Counted from the stretch's first letter, positions 53,504 through 63,802 are shown. The stretch is 64,000 nucleotides of DNA from a cyanobacterium PCC 7702 (GCA_000332255.1 KB235926.1:75902-139901), one strand, 5' to 3'. Made by a program: numbers and translations. Notes: generated by a model from the letters alone, not told the origin.

Positions 53504-53801
53504 TTGTAGCAAAATCAATTTGGATTGCAATCAAACCCGCCAGCTTTCGAAAGTACGTACAAGCGCCATTTCGCTAGCTTCATCCAGCAGCATCCGTTTT
53601 GGTTTGGCATTTAGGTGTTATCTGTAACTTCAGTAATTATCCTACAGTATGTTATGGGCGGTGTTAATTTTAACTTTATAAAAATTTTAATATTATGTTG
53701 TTTTTTATACAAAAATACCGACAATACCGCCTATTGCGGAAATAGTGTTAAAATTATCTCGGGTTATCTGTATTGCTACGGAAGGGGAAAAATAAGGTTT
53801 T

Positions 53802-53999
53802 TTACAAACGCCACCAAATTTTTTGCAGGTGATTGAGAATGGCAATCGCAATGGCAATGGCAAACAAAAGCAAGATAATTCCTCCAGGAATGAAAGTGAG
53901 TATACCCAAACCTCTGAGTATCCAAATAGCTATAGCAATACCAAGAAATAAACCAAAAAGCTGGGTTAACGTGCGACTTAATTTCGAAGAAGAACTCAC
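53802..53999 (-). CDS. Small two-helix membrane protein
   Basis: 65 aa. 'LFGLFLGIAIAIWILRGLGI' and 'FIPGGIILLLFAIAIAIAIL' form two helices; short polar N-terminus with several serines and a C-terminal 'LQKIWWRL'. Small proteins of this kind are widespread in cyanobacteria; function unknown. No clear Shine-Dalgarno site. Confidence 0.6.
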   Translation of the reverse strand: MSSSSKLSRTLTQLFGLFLGIAIAIWILRGLGILTFIPGGIILLLFAIAIAIAILNHLQKIWWRL

Positions 54000-54280
54000 T
54001 GCAGCTTGCCTCTATACTTAACAGCTTTTCTATTGTAGTTGCGACTTGTTGCCAAAACTATCCAATCTTTTAGCGGTAACTGCTGCAGATTTTATCGTAT
54101 TTTTACGGAGAAATTGACAATACGGGATTCAATTTTTGTAAAAAGTGGAGCATAATAGGCTAAAAATATTTATTTCCGGAAATTTTGTTTTTCGGCTTGG
54201 AACGAGAGAATATACTAAATCAAAAATTAAGCACGTTGAAAGCTTAATTTTCTGCAATGTGTGGAGGAGTGAGTGAAAAC

Positions 54281-54850
54281 ATGATGTTTGCATCCGATCT
54301 TTCAGAAAATGCGATCGCGAGTACGCAAATCATAATGCCTTGGAGTCCCCAAGAGCAAAACAGAATGATCGCCCAAGGGGAAATTTTGTTAGAAACGCGA
54401 TCGCATACAGCTTGGGGTGGTGCTGTTACTGCTTGGATGTATTTGCCGTTAGTGCGATCGCAAGTCTGGCAATACCTTACAGACTACCCACGCTGGGTGC
54501 AATATTTTCCCGACATTACTAAAAGTGAAGTTATACAAAAACGAGGCGAAGTTAAACGTCTGTACCAAGCAGCGCAGAAAGCATTTTTATTTTTAACTGC
54601 ACGCGTAGAAATATACCTTCATGTAGTGGAAGAAATAGGACAAAAAATCCAATTTCAGTTGGAGAAAGGTACTTTTCACGATTTTAGTGCAGAATTGAAA
54701 CTCTTGGATTGGGGACGGGGTACGTTGCTCAGTTATGCAGTACAAGCTACTCCCAGCATCCCCATCCCATCTATTTTTATTCAACAAGCAATAAATTTGG
54801 AATTGCCTGCCAATATGCGTAAAATGCGACAAGTTATTTGTAGCGGATAA
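54281..54850 (+). CDS. SRPBCC/START-like lipid- or pigment-binding protein
   Basis: 189 aa from ATG 54281, with GGAGGAG 13 bases upstream. 'ITKSEVIQK', 'YLPLVRSQVWQYLTDYPRWV', 'YFPDITKSEV', 'VEIYLHVVEEIGQKIQFQLE' and 'YAVQATPSIPIPSIFIQQAI' match the polyketide cyclase/coenzyme Q-binding (COQ10-like) helix-grip fold. Such proteins bind hydrophobic ligands such as quinones. Followed 5 bp later by the DUF924 gene, so the two share a transcript. Confidence 0.83.
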   Translation: MMFASDLSENAIASTQIIMPWSPQEQNRMIAQGEILLETRSHTAWGGAVTAWMYLPLVRSQVWQYLTDYPRWVQYFPDITKSEVIQKRGEVKRLYQAAQKAFLFLTARVEIYLHVVEEIGQKIQFQLEKGTFHDFSAELKLLDWGRGTLLSYAVQATPSIPIPSIFIQQAINLELPANMRKMRQVICSG

Positions 54851-54855
54851 AAGTA

Positions 54856-55431
54856 ATGTTACAGTACCAAGAAATATTAGACTTTTGGTTTGGCAAACCT
54901 GAAGAACCAGGTTACGGTAAACCTAAAGATTTTTGGTTTGCTAAAAAACCAGAATTCGACCAACAAGTGCGAACCAGGTTTTTGACATACTACCAAAAAG
55001 CAGCAGAGGGATACTTAGATGAATGGATAGAATCTCCCTGCAGCTGTCTGGCGCTGATTTTGCTACTGGATCAATTTCCCCGTAATATGTTTCGCGATAC
55101 TCCAGAAGCATTTGCTACAGATTGGCAAGCACTTTCAGCAGCACAGCACGCCGTTGCTCGAGGCTACGATCTCAAATTGCTACCGGTACAGCGTTGGTTT
55201 ATTTACTTACCCTTTGAACACAGTGAAAACCTAGAACACCAACGCCAGGCGGTAAAGTTATTTCAAACACTCAGTTACGATCCAGACAGTGCTAGCAGTA
55301 TTGACTATGCCATTCGTCATATGGAAATTATTGAGCGCTTTGGTCGCTTTCCCCACCGCAATCCTATTTTAGGAAGAATCTCAACTCCCCAAGAAAAGGA
55401 GTTTTTGAAACAGACTCGTTCGCGATTTTAA
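54856..55431 (+). CDS. DUF924 family protein
   Basis: 191 aa. 'ILDFWFGKPEEPGYGKPKDF' and 'WFAKKPEFDQQVRTRF' open the family; 'CLALILLLDQFPRNMFRDTP' and 'FATDWQALSAAQHAVARGYD' plus 'RWFIYLPFEHSENLEHQRQA' are its core. TPR-like helical fold; function not established. Lies 5 bp after the SRPBCC gene and ends before a bidirectional terminator. Confidence 0.93.
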   Translation: MLQYQEILDFWFGKPEEPGYGKPKDFWFAKKPEFDQQVRTRFLTYYQKAAEGYLDEWIESPCSCLALILLLDQFPRNMFRDTPEAFATDWQALSAAQHAVARGYDLKLLPVQRWFIYLPFEHSENLEHQRQAVKLFQTLSYDPDSASSIDYAIRHMEIIERFGRFPHRNPILGRISTPQEKEFLKQTRSRF

Positions 55432-55482
55432 ACAAACTAACAACTTTCAGAAATTGGCTGCTAGGAAAAAGACTCGCGGACA

Positions 55483-55516
55483 AACAAAAGGGTTGCTTTT
55501 GCAACCCGATTTTTTT
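55483..55516. terminator. Bidirectional terminator between DUF924 and the kinase gene
   Basis: GGGTTGC (55490-55496), loop TTTT, GCAACCC (55501-55507), followed by a T-run on the + strand (55510-55516) and preceded by CAAACAAAA, a T-rich tail on the minus strand. Serves both convergent genes. Confidence 0.9.
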
Positions 55517-55533
55517 ATTTCGGTGTTTGTACC

Positions 55534-57294
55534 TTAATTTGGCTGAAGGTTTGAACCGGAATAAAAACTGCCAGAATTGCCTATTGTTTTATCACAACGT
55601 TGGATATCGTCTCCAAAAACCCAGCCTTGGGTTCCGTCTGCAAGTTTGACTTGGACAAAATCTCCCTTGACTTTGATAAATAACACCTTTTCGCCCAGAT
55701 TTAGTTGTTTTAATGCACCAATTTCTGTTTGCGGTTGAGGACGTAATTTTGCCAATAATTTTCCCCCAGAAGGAGAAACAACGCGACACAACTGTGGTTG
55801 CTGGGACAGAAAATTTTGTTGGGAATTATTTTTGTTGAATTTAGTCGCACTGAGTATAAATACACCGGCGATCGCCACAAGTGCGATCGCTGTCACTACT
55901 TTTAGTTTTGGTTGTACTTTCTTGGGAGCGATAGAAGCTGGAACTACAAGCGATTTGTGAGACGGAACTTTTTTGCCAGATTCTTCAGACTTTTTAAGTT
56001 GCGAAACGCGTATAGTTTTAGGTGGAGGCTGAGATGATGCCAGTGTAATTGCAAAACATTTGGCATAATCCATGGGCATGTAGCCTTGGGGATAGTGTTT
56101 GCAGGCGATCTCTCTGACCCGAAAATCCTGTTGTCCCAAGCGCACAGTACTACCCGCACTCAAGGGTATTTCCCCAGCCAAAAGCAATTGTCTGTCTACA
56201 ATAGGAGGATTTTGCTGACGCAGGTTGCGCAAATAAAATCTTTGTCTTTGTTGATGAAAAAATATTTCTACGTGCAGCCCTGATATTGTCGGATCTTGCA
56301 ACACAAGATCGCACTGTTGGGGGTCGCGACCGATACGAATTTTGCCAGGGTTTTTACTTCGTTCCTTGTCTGCAAGCGTGCGATATTTCAGCTGACCGTC
56401 TTCTACCCATTCCAAAGTTAGTTGGTGCAAGACAACATTAGCATCAGAATTGGCTGTTGTTCTACCTACGGAATTATCTAACTTTCGTAGCGCTGTTAAA
56501 ACTTCAGTCGCCGTTTGATAACGGTCTTTGAAATGATAGCGCGTCATCTTGCACAAGATAGCAGCTAGTTCGGGACTAGTAGAAGCCAAATGTTGCCAAA
56601 CAATTTCCCCTGTTTCTGGATCGTCTTGTAACGTGTGGGGATATACCCCTGTTAATGCTTGAATACCTATCATTCCTAAGGCGTAAATATCACTGCTAGG
56701 ACGCGGTAAACGTCGAATTTGCTCGGAAGGCATGTAGCCGCGAGTACCAAAGATTGCTGTTACGTTTTGTCGCCCTGCTGCAGTAGCAGTTTGAGTGCGT
56801 AATTGCTTGATCGAGCCAAAATCAATTAAAACTAATTTGCGATCGGACGCACGCCTAATCAAATTGTCTGGTTTGATGTCTCGATGAATCACTCCCTGAC
56901 TGTGGACAAATTCTAAAATGCTCAAAACTTCAATGAGCATTTCAATAGTCTGAACTTCCGTCCATCTGCTTCCTAAGGGTAATTCCCTGCTCAGAGGATG
57001 TCCCTCAATATATTCCTGTACCAGGTAAAATTGTTGATTTTGTTCAAAGTAAGCCAAAAGCTTTGGTATCTGACTGTGGTTACCCAACTGTAGTAGAGTT
57101 TCGGCTTCCTTATAAAATAGCTGTCTGGCTGTTTCTAAACTTTCTGCATCCGTATTAATAGTTTTGAGACGCTTGAGAACACATTTCGGTTTTCCAGGAA
57201 GATGTATGTCCTCGACAACATAAGTTTGACCAAAGCCCCCCTCACCCAACACTTCAAGGACTTTGTAATGTCCTGCAAGTAGCTGACCAATCAT
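55534..57294 (-). CDS. Serine/threonine protein kinase with FHA, membrane and SH3-like domains
   Basis: 586 aa. Kinase domain 1-275: glycine loop 'LGEGGFGQTY' (16-25), Lys41, 'IHRDIKPDN' (136-144, catalytic Asp139), 'IDFGS' (157-161) and 'GYMPSEQ'. FHA domain about 300-395 ('IRIGRDPQQCDLVLQDPTIS'). A membrane helix at about 465-483 ('KVVTAIALVAIAGVFIL'), then an extracytoplasmic SH3b-like domain (515-570; 'LGEKVLFIKVKGDFVQVKLA', 'GTQGWVFGDDI'). So the kinase and a phosphothreonine-binding module are inside and an SH3 sensor outside, perhaps contacting peptidoglycan. All catalytic residues are present. Confidence 0.93.
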   Translation of the reverse strand: MIGQLLAGHYKVLEVLGEGGFGQTYVVEDIHLPGKPKCVLKRLKTINTDAESLETARQLFYKEAETLLQLGNHSQIPKLLAYFEQNQQFYLVQEYIEGHPLSRELPLGSRWTEVQTIEMLIEVLSILEFVHSQGVIHRDIKPDNLIRRASDRKLVLIDFGSIKQLRTQTATAAGRQNVTAIFGTRGYMPSEQIRRLPRPSSDIYALGMIGIQALTGVYPHTLQDDPETGEIVWQHLASTSPELAAILCKMTRYHFKDRYQTATEVLTALRKLDNSVGRTTANSDANVVLHQLTLEWVEDGQLKYRTLADKERSKNPGKIRIGRDPQQCDLVLQDPTISGLHVEIFFHQQRQRFYLRNLRQQNPPIVDRQLLLAGEIPLSAGSTVRLGQQDFRVREIACKHYPQGYMPMDYAKCFAITLASSQPPPKTIRVSQLKKSEESGKKVPSHKSLVVPASIAPKKVQPKLKVVTAIALVAIAGVFILSATKFNKNNSQQNFLSQQPQLCRVVSPSGGKLLAKLRPQPQTEIGALKQLNLGEKVLFIKVKGDFVQVKLADGTQGWVFGDDIQRCDKTIGNSGSFYSGSNLQPN

Positions 57295-57967
57295 ATTTTG
57301 ATGGCATTCGTGAAAAATTGACTACTATTTTGCTTGCTTTATTTGGTTATCTAGTATATTTTCTTCCTCCAATAAATTTTTAAATATAACTTATATTTAT
57401 CGTCAAGAACATAAGAATTATGGCAGCATGTTTTGAGGATTTTTCTGAGTTTATAAGTGGACATAAATTAACAATCCTCGGTTAATAAATGAATAACAAA
57501 TTTTACAAATTTATGTTGCCAGTTTGGCACTAAATATGAAACTTTTTTGTGCTGACACCGCTGAAACAGACAGCCAGACCATCAAAGCAAAAATCTCAAT
57601 ATTTGTCCTCCTCCGAAAGAAGGAAATTCCAAAAAAAGAGCGCTCGCCCTTTTCGTGTCAAAAATACAACGATAAATTTTTCGTCAGTATGAGTGTTTCA
57701 AATTAGTAACAGTAAATTTTTCAATCTTAGTGTAAAAATAAATACCATAATTTTTTAAATAATTACTAAAAACTTTCGTTTAATAAATAGCACTTGTTCT
57801 CAAGCGTGTACACTATTTTTTTTAAATTGCAGTAATTCAGGGAAATGACAGTTAGTAGTAAGGGATTCATCGCTTTTTGTAGTATGTAGTGAGCGATTTA
57901 TCTAAAACCGACTAAAGCCGTGACTACGAACTTTTAGGGATTTCTCGCTTGCTGTTAATTTGGCATG
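57295..57967. other. AT-rich intergenic region
   Basis: A 60-codon + frame (57524-57706) has no family features. Near 57885-57930 is a 'gtagtgagcga…gactaaagcc…gactacgaac' segment resembling the hairpin repeat at 14961. Nothing else identified. Confidence 0.4.
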
Positions 57968-58018
57968 AAAAAACGCAAAGACGCCGTAGTTAGGATTTGC
58001 GAGTGTACGTCTTTGCGT
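57968..58018 (-). terminator. Rho-independent terminator of clpB (minus strand)
   Basis: Perfect 11-bp arms 'acgcaaagacg' (57973-57983) and 'cgtctttgcgt' (58008-58018); on the minus strand they are followed by TTTTTT. 30 bp after the clpB stop. Confidence 0.87.
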
Positions 58019-58048
58019 GGGAGATTTTAGATATTCTCGCAATTAGTG

Positions 58049-60667
58049 TTAGCTTGTTAACAACTCAACTGGTAAGCGTTTGAAAACAAGGCGTTCGTTT
58101 TCTACATCTACAAAGATAGTATCACCGTCGTTGAATTCGCCGCGCAAGATTGCTTTAGCGACGGGGGTTTCTAACTCTCTTTGAATTGCGCGCTTTAAAG
58201 GACGTGCCCCAAAGACCGGATCGTATCCTACTTCTGCTAAAAAGTCAATGGCAGCATCGGAGAGTTTGAGAGATATCTTGCGATCGCTGAGTCGTTGGCG
58301 CAGTCTGTTGAGTTGCAGCTGTACGATTTGACGCAATTCGTCTTTCTGCAAGCTGTGGAAGATGATGATTTCATCAACGCGGTTAAGGAACTCTGGACGG
58401 AAGCTACTGCGTAGCGCTTCCATGACTCGATTGCGCATTTCTTCGTAGCGGGAGTCATCTCCTGCAACATCCAGGATGTACTGCGAACCAATGTTGCTGG
58501 TCATGATGATAATGGTGTTTTTGAAATCGACCGTGTGACCTTGAGCATCGGTGACGCGTCCATCGTCAAGAATTTGCAGCAAGATGTTGAACACGTCAGG
58601 GTGTGCTTTTTCGATTTCATCAAACAGAACCACTGCGTAGGGACGACGGCGAATGGATTCGGTCAGTTGTCCGCCTTCTTCGTAACCTACGTATCCTGGA
58701 GGTGCGCCGATCAAACGAGAAACGGCGTGTTTCTCCATGTACTCGGACATGTCGATCCGCACCAAAGCGTCTTCAGTATCAAACAAGTACGCAGCAAGGG
58801 TTTTTGCTAGTTCAGTTTTACCCACGCCTGTAGGACCGAGGAAAATAAAGCTGGCGATGGGACGGTTGGGATCCGCAAGACCAGCGCGAGAACGCTGAAT
58901 TGCATCGGCGACTGCTGTTACAGCTTCGTTTTGTCCGATAACGCGTTGGTGCAGCTCGTCTTCTAGGTGCAGCAATTTTTCTTTCTCGGATTCCACCAAC
59001 TTGCTGATGGGGATACCCGTCCACTTGGAAATAATTTCTGCGATATCCGCTTCGGTAACTTCTTCTCGCAGCAGAGATTTACCAGAGCGTTGCACTTGGG
59101 TTAATTCGTTTTCCGCTGCTTCTAGTTTGCGGTGTAAGTCGGTTAATTTGCCGTATTTTAATTCTGCAGCACGATTGAGATCGTAGTTTCGTTCTGCTTG
59201 TTGAATTTCCAGGTTAACGCGGTCGATTTCTTCTTTGATAGACTGGATTTTAGTAATAATGTCTTTTTCAGCCTGCCATTGAGCATTTAATGCCCTTTGT
59301 TCTTCTTTTAAGTCTGCCAGCTCTTTTTCCAGTTTTTCGAGGCGTTCTCGAGAAGCAGCGCTGCTTTCTTTTTGTAAAGACAGCCTCTCCATTTCTAATT
59401 GCAGAATCTTGCGGTCAATTTCGTCGAGTTCTTCTGGTTTGGAGGTAATCTCCATTTTCAGTCTAGCTGCGGCTTCGTCTACCAGGTCAATGGCTTTGTC
59501 TGGTAAGAAGCGATCGCTGATGTATCGTGCGGAGAGGGTAGCAGCTGCTACTAAGGCACTATCGGAGATTTTGACTCCGTGGTGAAGTTCGTAGCGTTCT
59601 TTCAGACCGCGTAAAATTGAGATGGTATCTTCTACTGAAGGCTGATCTACGTAAACTTGTTGGAAGCGTCGCTCTAAGGCAGCGTCTTTTTCAATATATT
59701 TGCGGTATTCATCTAAAGTTGTCGCTCCAATGCAGCGCAATTCACCCCGGGCTAACATCGGTTTGAGCAAGTTGCTAGCGTCCATTGCTCCTTGAGTTGC
59801 ACCGGCGCCAACAACGGTGTGAATTTCGTCAATAAATAGAATTATGTTGCCGCCCGATTCGGTGACTTCCTTTAAGACTGCTTTGAGGCGTTCTTCGAAT
59901 TCGCCCCGGAATTTTGCTCCTGCAATCAAAGCACCCATATCTAAGGCGATCAGCTTGCGGTCTTTGAGAGACTGGGGTACGTCACCCGCAACGATGCGCT
60001 GCGCTAAACCTTCTACAATTGCAGTTTTACCCACACCCGGTTCGCCTATTAATACCGGGTTATTTTTGGTACGACGAGAGAGAATTTGAATGGTACGGCG
60101 AATTTCATCATCTCGTCCGATTACTGGGTCAAGTTTTCCTTGACGTGCTGCTTCGGTCAGATCGCGCCCATATTTCTCCAGTGCTTCATATTTACCTTCT
60201 GGATTTTGGTCGGTCACTTTCTGGCTCCCCCGAATTTGTTTGATAATTTCTTTAAGTTTTCTTTCGTCTAATCCGAATTCTTGATATATTCCTTTGCCAA
60301 AGCGGTCGTCTTTGGTGTAAGCAAGTAATAAGTGTTCGATGGAGATGTATTCGTCACCAAATTCCTTGCGATAGGCATCAGCTCGGTCTAATAGGGTATC
60401 CAAGCTTCGTCCCAGGTAAACGGAACTGCTGCTACCAGAAACTTTGGGTTGGCGTTGGATAAATTGGTCAGTGCGATCGCGCAACTTTTGGACGTTGACA
60501 CCTGCTTTGCTGAAAATCGAGTTAGCAAGTCCTTCTTGCTCTAGCAAAGCTTTCATTAGGTGTTCGCTCTCAATTTGTTGCTGTTGGTTTTGTTTGACAA
60601 TATCAGGAGTATGCGCGATCGCTTCCCAAGCTTTTTCAGTGAATAGATTTGGATTGGTTGGTTGCAT
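58049..60667 (-). CDS. clpB: ATP-dependent disaggregase ClpB
   Basis: 872 aa from ATG 60667 ('[20 protein letters not shown]'); the open frame extends 53 codons upstream but these are not family-like. Clp_N repeats (1-150), AAA-1 with '[19 protein letters not shown]' and '[20 protein letters not shown]', the coiled-coil middle domain (about 400-530, '[20 protein letters not shown]'), AAA-2 with '[20 protein letters not shown]' and '[20 protein letters not shown]', and C-terminal domain. Works with DnaK to dissolve protein aggregates. Ends with a strong terminator. Confidence 0.98.
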   Translation of the reverse strand: MQPTNPNLFTEKAWEAIAHTPDIVKQNQQQQIESEHLMKALLEQEGLANSIFSKAGVNVQKLRDRTDQFIQRQPKVSGSSSSVYLGRSLDTLLDRADAYRKEFGDEYISIEHLLLAYTKDDRFGKGIYQEFGLDERKLKEIIKQIRGSQKVTDQNPEGKYEALEKYGRDLTEAARQGKLDPVIGRDDEIRRTIQILSRRTKNNPVLIGEPGVGKTAIVEGLAQRIVAGDVPQSLKDRKLIALDMGALIAGAKFRGEFEERLKAVLKEVTESGGNIILFIDEIHTVVGAGATQGAMDASNLLKPMLARGELRCIGATTLDEYRKYIEKDAALERRFQQVYVDQPSVEDTISILRGLKERYELHHGVKISDSALVAAATLSARYISDRFLPDKAIDLVDEAAARLKMEITSKPEELDEIDRKILQLEMERLSLQKESSAASRERLEKLEKELADLKEEQRALNAQWQAEKDIITKIQSIKEEIDRVNLEIQQAERNYDLNRAAELKYGKLTDLHRKLEAAENELTQVQRSGKSLLREEVTEADIAEIISKWTGIPISKLVESEKEKLLHLEDELHQRVIGQNEAVTAVADAIQRSRAGLADPNRPIASFIFLGPTGVGKTELAKTLAAYLFDTEDALVRIDMSEYMEKHAVSRLIGAPPGYVGYEEGGQLTESIRRRPYAVVLFDEIEKAHPDVFNILLQILDDGRVTDAQGHTVDFKNTIIIMTSNIGSQYILDVAGDDSRYEEMRNRVMEALRSSFRPEFLNRVDEIIIFHSLQKDELRQIVQLQLNRLRQRLSDRKISLKLSDAAIDFLAEVGYDPVFGARPLKRAIQRELETPVAKAILRGEFNDGDTIFVDVENERLVFKRLPVELLTS

Positions 60668-60859
60668 AGGCTTTTCGAGGAACGAACAATTAAACGCGCA
60701 CGAATGAATCAGTTTTGTTTTTATAAAGTTATTGTAAAAACAGGCGAACTTTTTGCTGGATCGGTCTTCACGTCTTTTGTCAGTGGTATAACCGTCTATC
60801 CTGGCATTTTTTGCTGCTGCTGGCAAAAATTTTCGTACTGGTCACCTCTCTCGAGACTA

Positions 60860-61792
60860 CTAGTACATTTGCGTTGCTTTCAGCATGTGGTAAGTAATCA
60901 AAAGCTGGGTGAGGGCGAGGGGATAACTTTGAATTGTTTCTCCTGTTGTACCTGCTACTTTACCTAATTCGGGATTGCTTTCGCGATCGCATATGCTTCT
61001 TAAATGAGGCATATCCGAGCAAATCAAATGCTCTAGCTTGTTAACCTGCTCTAATGTGGCGTGACCGTCAACTTCTAAAACATCAACTGGTTTACCCATG
61101 TCCCGGTCTAATCCCAGACGAATTGCTGACATGGAATTTTCCTCTAGACCGAGAATGGGGGTCAAATCTGGATGGGGTATGGTGGGACGTAAAACTAAAC
61201 GAACATTCAGGTGACTGTTGAAGGGATTGAGATCCTCCTGGGGTGGGTAAAAAGTTACTACTATATCTGACCACTGTCGCTGCGGGCGGATAAACTGTTC
61301 TGAGTCTGGTTCCCGCTTTTTCAACTCCGCCAGGACTTCTTCTTCTGTGTAACCCCGCTTTTGCGTATCTCGCTTGATTTTCCACTTTGCACGCAATGCT
61401 TCCGGAGGCGCGAGAAAAACTTTCACATCGTAGCAGTCGCGCGCTGTGCGAGTAGAATAGCCAAGCAATCCCTCCACAATTACGAACTTCTTCGGTTTTA
61501 CATACACCGGCGGCTCAAATGTGCCGGTTTTGTGACTGTAAACTGGCTTAAGAATTGGTTGTCCCATCCTCAACAGCGATAGGTGCTGCTGCATGATATC
61601 TAAATAGTTGCAATCGGGATGGAGAGCCGTGATTCCAATTTCTGCACGCTGCTTGCGATCGTAGCGGTGATAGTCGTCTGTGCATATCACTGTAACATCT
61701 TCCGGGCCAAGCACCTGAGCTATTCCTTTTGTTAGTGTGGTTTTTCCAGCCGCACTGTCACCTACAATACCAAGAATAATTGGACGGCTCAT
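60860..61792 (-). CDS. Phosphoribulokinase/uridine kinase-family enzyme (second PRK type)
   Basis: 310 aa. P-loop 'ILGIVGDSAAGKTTLTKGIA', 'VTVICTDDYHRYDRKQRAEI', 'GITALHPDCNYLDIMQQHLS', 'PVYSHKTGTFEPP', 'KKFVIVEGLLGYSTR' (Walker B Glu), and 'AKWKIKRDTQKRGYTEEEVL'. The layout is that of PRK, but the P-loop has Ala-Ala where the Calvin-cycle enzyme of cyanobacteria has Gly-Cys with the thioredoxin/CP12-regulated cysteine, so it is not the usual redox-regulated enzyme. It may phosphorylate ribulose 5-phosphate or another substrate. GGGGGAG precedes ATG 61792. Confidence 0.85.
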   Translation of the reverse strand: MSRPIILGIVGDSAAGKTTLTKGIAQVLGPEDVTVICTDDYHRYDRKQRAEIGITALHPDCNYLDIMQQHLSLLRMGQPILKPVYSHKTGTFEPPVYVKPKKFVIVEGLLGYSTRTARDCYDVKVFLAPPEALRAKWKIKRDTQKRGYTEEEVLAELKKREPDSEQFIRPQRQWSDIVVTFYPPQEDLNPFNSHLNVRLVLRPTIPHPDLTPILGLEENSMSAIRLGLDRDMGKPVDVLEVDGHATLEQVNKLEHLICSDMPHLRSICDRESNPELGKVAGTTGETIQSYPLALTQLLITYHMLKATQMY

Positions 61793-62248
61793 GCTTCTCC
61801 CCCTTATTTGTAGCTGTTACAGTCCAGTGTGGATTTTTATATGTTAATTTGCTAATTCTAGAAATTTGTGAAACATAACTCAAGCATCGGAAGCAGTAAG
61901 ACTACAATCATTATCCGCTACATCTTCACAAAATCAACTATCAATCCAAGCTTATTACTCTTGACTAAAATTTGTATAGATTTTTATAAATTAGTGAATT
62001 GACATCCACAACTCCAAGCTTTACTCATGACTTCCGGTCGCAAGCACCAAGTTACCAGTAAAAGAACCAAAGAAAATGAAATTCGCTTCTGACACGGATT
62101 TTACGCCCTAATACCCAACTCCCAAGCCAGAAATCCCACTCATAACTATCAGACCAATTTAGATTTGCTCGTATTTCCCTGTTGAATCATTTCTCAAAAA
62201 TCATGGCTAACCCAATAGGAATTACTATAGCTAATTGTTAACTTTTTA
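61793..62248. other. Intergenic region upstream of the NtcA-like site
   Basis: Holds the promoter side of the PRK-like gene on the left. AT-rich, no frame of note, no hairpin with T-run. Confidence 0.4.
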
Positions 62249-62292
62249 GTAGGTAAATCTACACTTTTCCAAATCATTCTTGAGAATATACA
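62249..62292 (+). promoter_or_regulatory. NtcA-type promoter candidate
   Basis: GTA-ggtaaatc-TAC (62249-62262) matches GTAN8TAC exactly. 24 bases further lies TATACA (62287-62292), a plausible -10. This is the class II NtcA arrangement. The 70-aa gene starts 167 bp after it. GTAN8TAC alone occurs by chance about once per 4 kb, so the -10 spacing is the real support. Confidence 0.5.
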
Positions 62293-62458
62293 TGCTTTAA
62301 GCCTGTAGATAGGGCTTTTCAGTCTTAATAGGAAATATCATAGAAATACGGATACTATACTTGCAGCTAAACGCACACAAACACGATAGTTAATGAATTG
62401 TTAACGCCTCTTTTAACAGACAGGCTAACAGATAGGCTATTTCACTAGGAGTTGTAAA

Positions 62459-62671
62459 ATGATTACCAAAAGTTCACCCAGATACAGTCCCAATCAAGTA
62501 GTTTACTTTCGTGGTGGTGTTGGCAAAATTTTATGTTCACAGCCAGATTCCGGTACTTGGACTTATGAAATTGAGTTGGAAATAGAAGAAGCACCACAAA
62601 AAAGTCGACTTGGTAGTGAAACAACGATTCTACTTTATGAAACAGAAATTGAAGGTTTAATGAGTTTATGA
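62459..62671 (+). CDS. Small conserved cyanobacterial protein
   Basis: 70 aa with 'ISPRYSPNQVVYF'-like opening (here 'SSPRYSPNQVVYFRGGVGKI'), 'DSGTWTYEIELEIEEAP' and 'RLGSETTILLYETEIEGL'. It is a short beta-rich, acidic protein; similar small proteins occur in Nostoc-type genomes but I know no function. AGGAG lies 9 bases before the ATG. Its TGA overlaps the ATG of the next frame (ATGA), indicating coupled translation. An NtcA-like site upstream suggests control by nitrogen status. Confidence 0.68.
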   Translation: MITKSSPRYSPNQVVYFRGGVGKILCSQPDSGTWTYEIELEIEEAPQKSRLGSETTILLYETEIEGLMSL

Positions 62672-62883
62672 ATACTTCTAGTCAAGAGCATACCCAATTA
62701 TTTAATAGTATGCCTGTCGGCATAACCTTTCTCCATATTTCTGATTCCTTTTGCAATTAATCAATCAGATATTATTAGCTTCTATCTTTACGTTTGTACA
62801 GCTTGTATTATTGTTGGGTTACAATTTATTGCTACTTTAAATAGAGAATACGCCGCGTTGCTGTCTGCAAGACAATCTATCTA
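62668..62883 (+). pseudogene. Small membrane protein gene, apparently frameshifted
   Basis: From the overlapping ATG 62668 the frame reads 'MNTSSQEHTQLFNSMPVGIT' and stops at 62760. One frame over, from about 62735, it continues as 'IFLIPFAINQSDIISFYLYV', 'CTACIIVGLQFIATLN' and 'REYAALLSARQSI' with a TAA at 62881. Together this looks like a 70-residue protein with two membrane helices broken by one indel near 62730. Tentative. Confidence 0.5.
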
Positions 62884-62909
62884 AAAAAGCAGTATTGCAA
62901 GAACAAAGG

Positions 62910-63800
62910 CATGATGGTAATTATAGAGATTAGCAATGGCGAGGTTGGAAGATTCGTTACACGTTTTTATCCCATCCTCAAAGTCAGCTGTCAGTAATCT
63001 TACTGCACGGTTTCGGTGTATCTGTGGAACATCGGTGATAGAATATCCCAGAACTGGGAAAGTACTACAATGTCTATACGCTAGATTTACTGAGTTTTGG
63101 AGCTCCTGCTAAACCAGACACTTGCTATGGTGTGGGATTGTGGGTAGAGCAAGTTTAGGATTTTTGGCAGACATTTATCAAACGACCCGCTGTGCTGGTA
63201 GGTAATTCTATTGGCTGTGCTACTTCCTTGGCAATAGCAGCAACTTATCTCCAGATGGTACGAGGTATAGCGACGATCAGCTTACCAAATGTATCGAGTA
63301 TAGAAGAGTTAATTCCGAAAGTAATGGGTCTGCTGCTTGATGGTCTGAAGAAAATTTGCTCTTCCCGTTGGCTACTGAAGATGCTATTTTACTTTTTGCG
63401 TTATCCTTGCGTTATCAAACACTGGCCGAAAATGGCTTATGCTCGTCAAGAAGCGATTACAGAAGAATTAATTGAAATTTTTACCGCTCCTGTTAGCGAT
63501 CGCTACTGCATCAAAGTATTTTTCACCATGAGTGAAGCTATACTCGGTCTCGAATTTTATCCCTGCATTCGTTCCTGCTTAAGCAAGTTGCAAATTCCTT
63601 CGTTGTTGTTTTGGGGTCAGCGCGATCGCATGATTCCTCATGGTGTCTCCAAGCGCTTTTTAAATTACAATCGTAGACTGCAATTAATAGAGATAGAAAA
63701 TGCTGGACACTACGCTCATGACGAGTATCCCGAACAAGTCAACCAACAATTGCTGCTGTGGATTCAAACTCAGGTATTGAATGGCTATGTGCATTTATAA
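62910..63800 (+). pseudogene. Alpha/beta hydrolase, inactivated by in-frame stops
   Basis: One frame runs through the region: 'QWRGWKIRYTFLSHP', 'SVILLHGFGVSVEH' (oxyanion HG), then TGA and TAG at 63036-63041, 'PELGKYYNVYTLDLLSFGAP', TAG at 63156-63158, 'RPAVLVGNSIGCATSLAIAA' (nucleophile elbow G-N-S-I-G), 'LLFWGQRDRMIP' (Asp) and 'IENAGHYAHDEYPEQV' (His). The catalytic triad residues survive but three or four stop codons (also TAG at 62931) break it. The 3' 202 codons remain open. A serine hydrolase of unknown substrate before decay. Confidence 0.83.
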
Positions 63801-63802
63801 AT

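Noticed and set aside
57524..57706. 60-codon frame between the kinase and clpB genes
   Set aside because: AT-rich, lysine-rich low-quality translation with no ribosome site.
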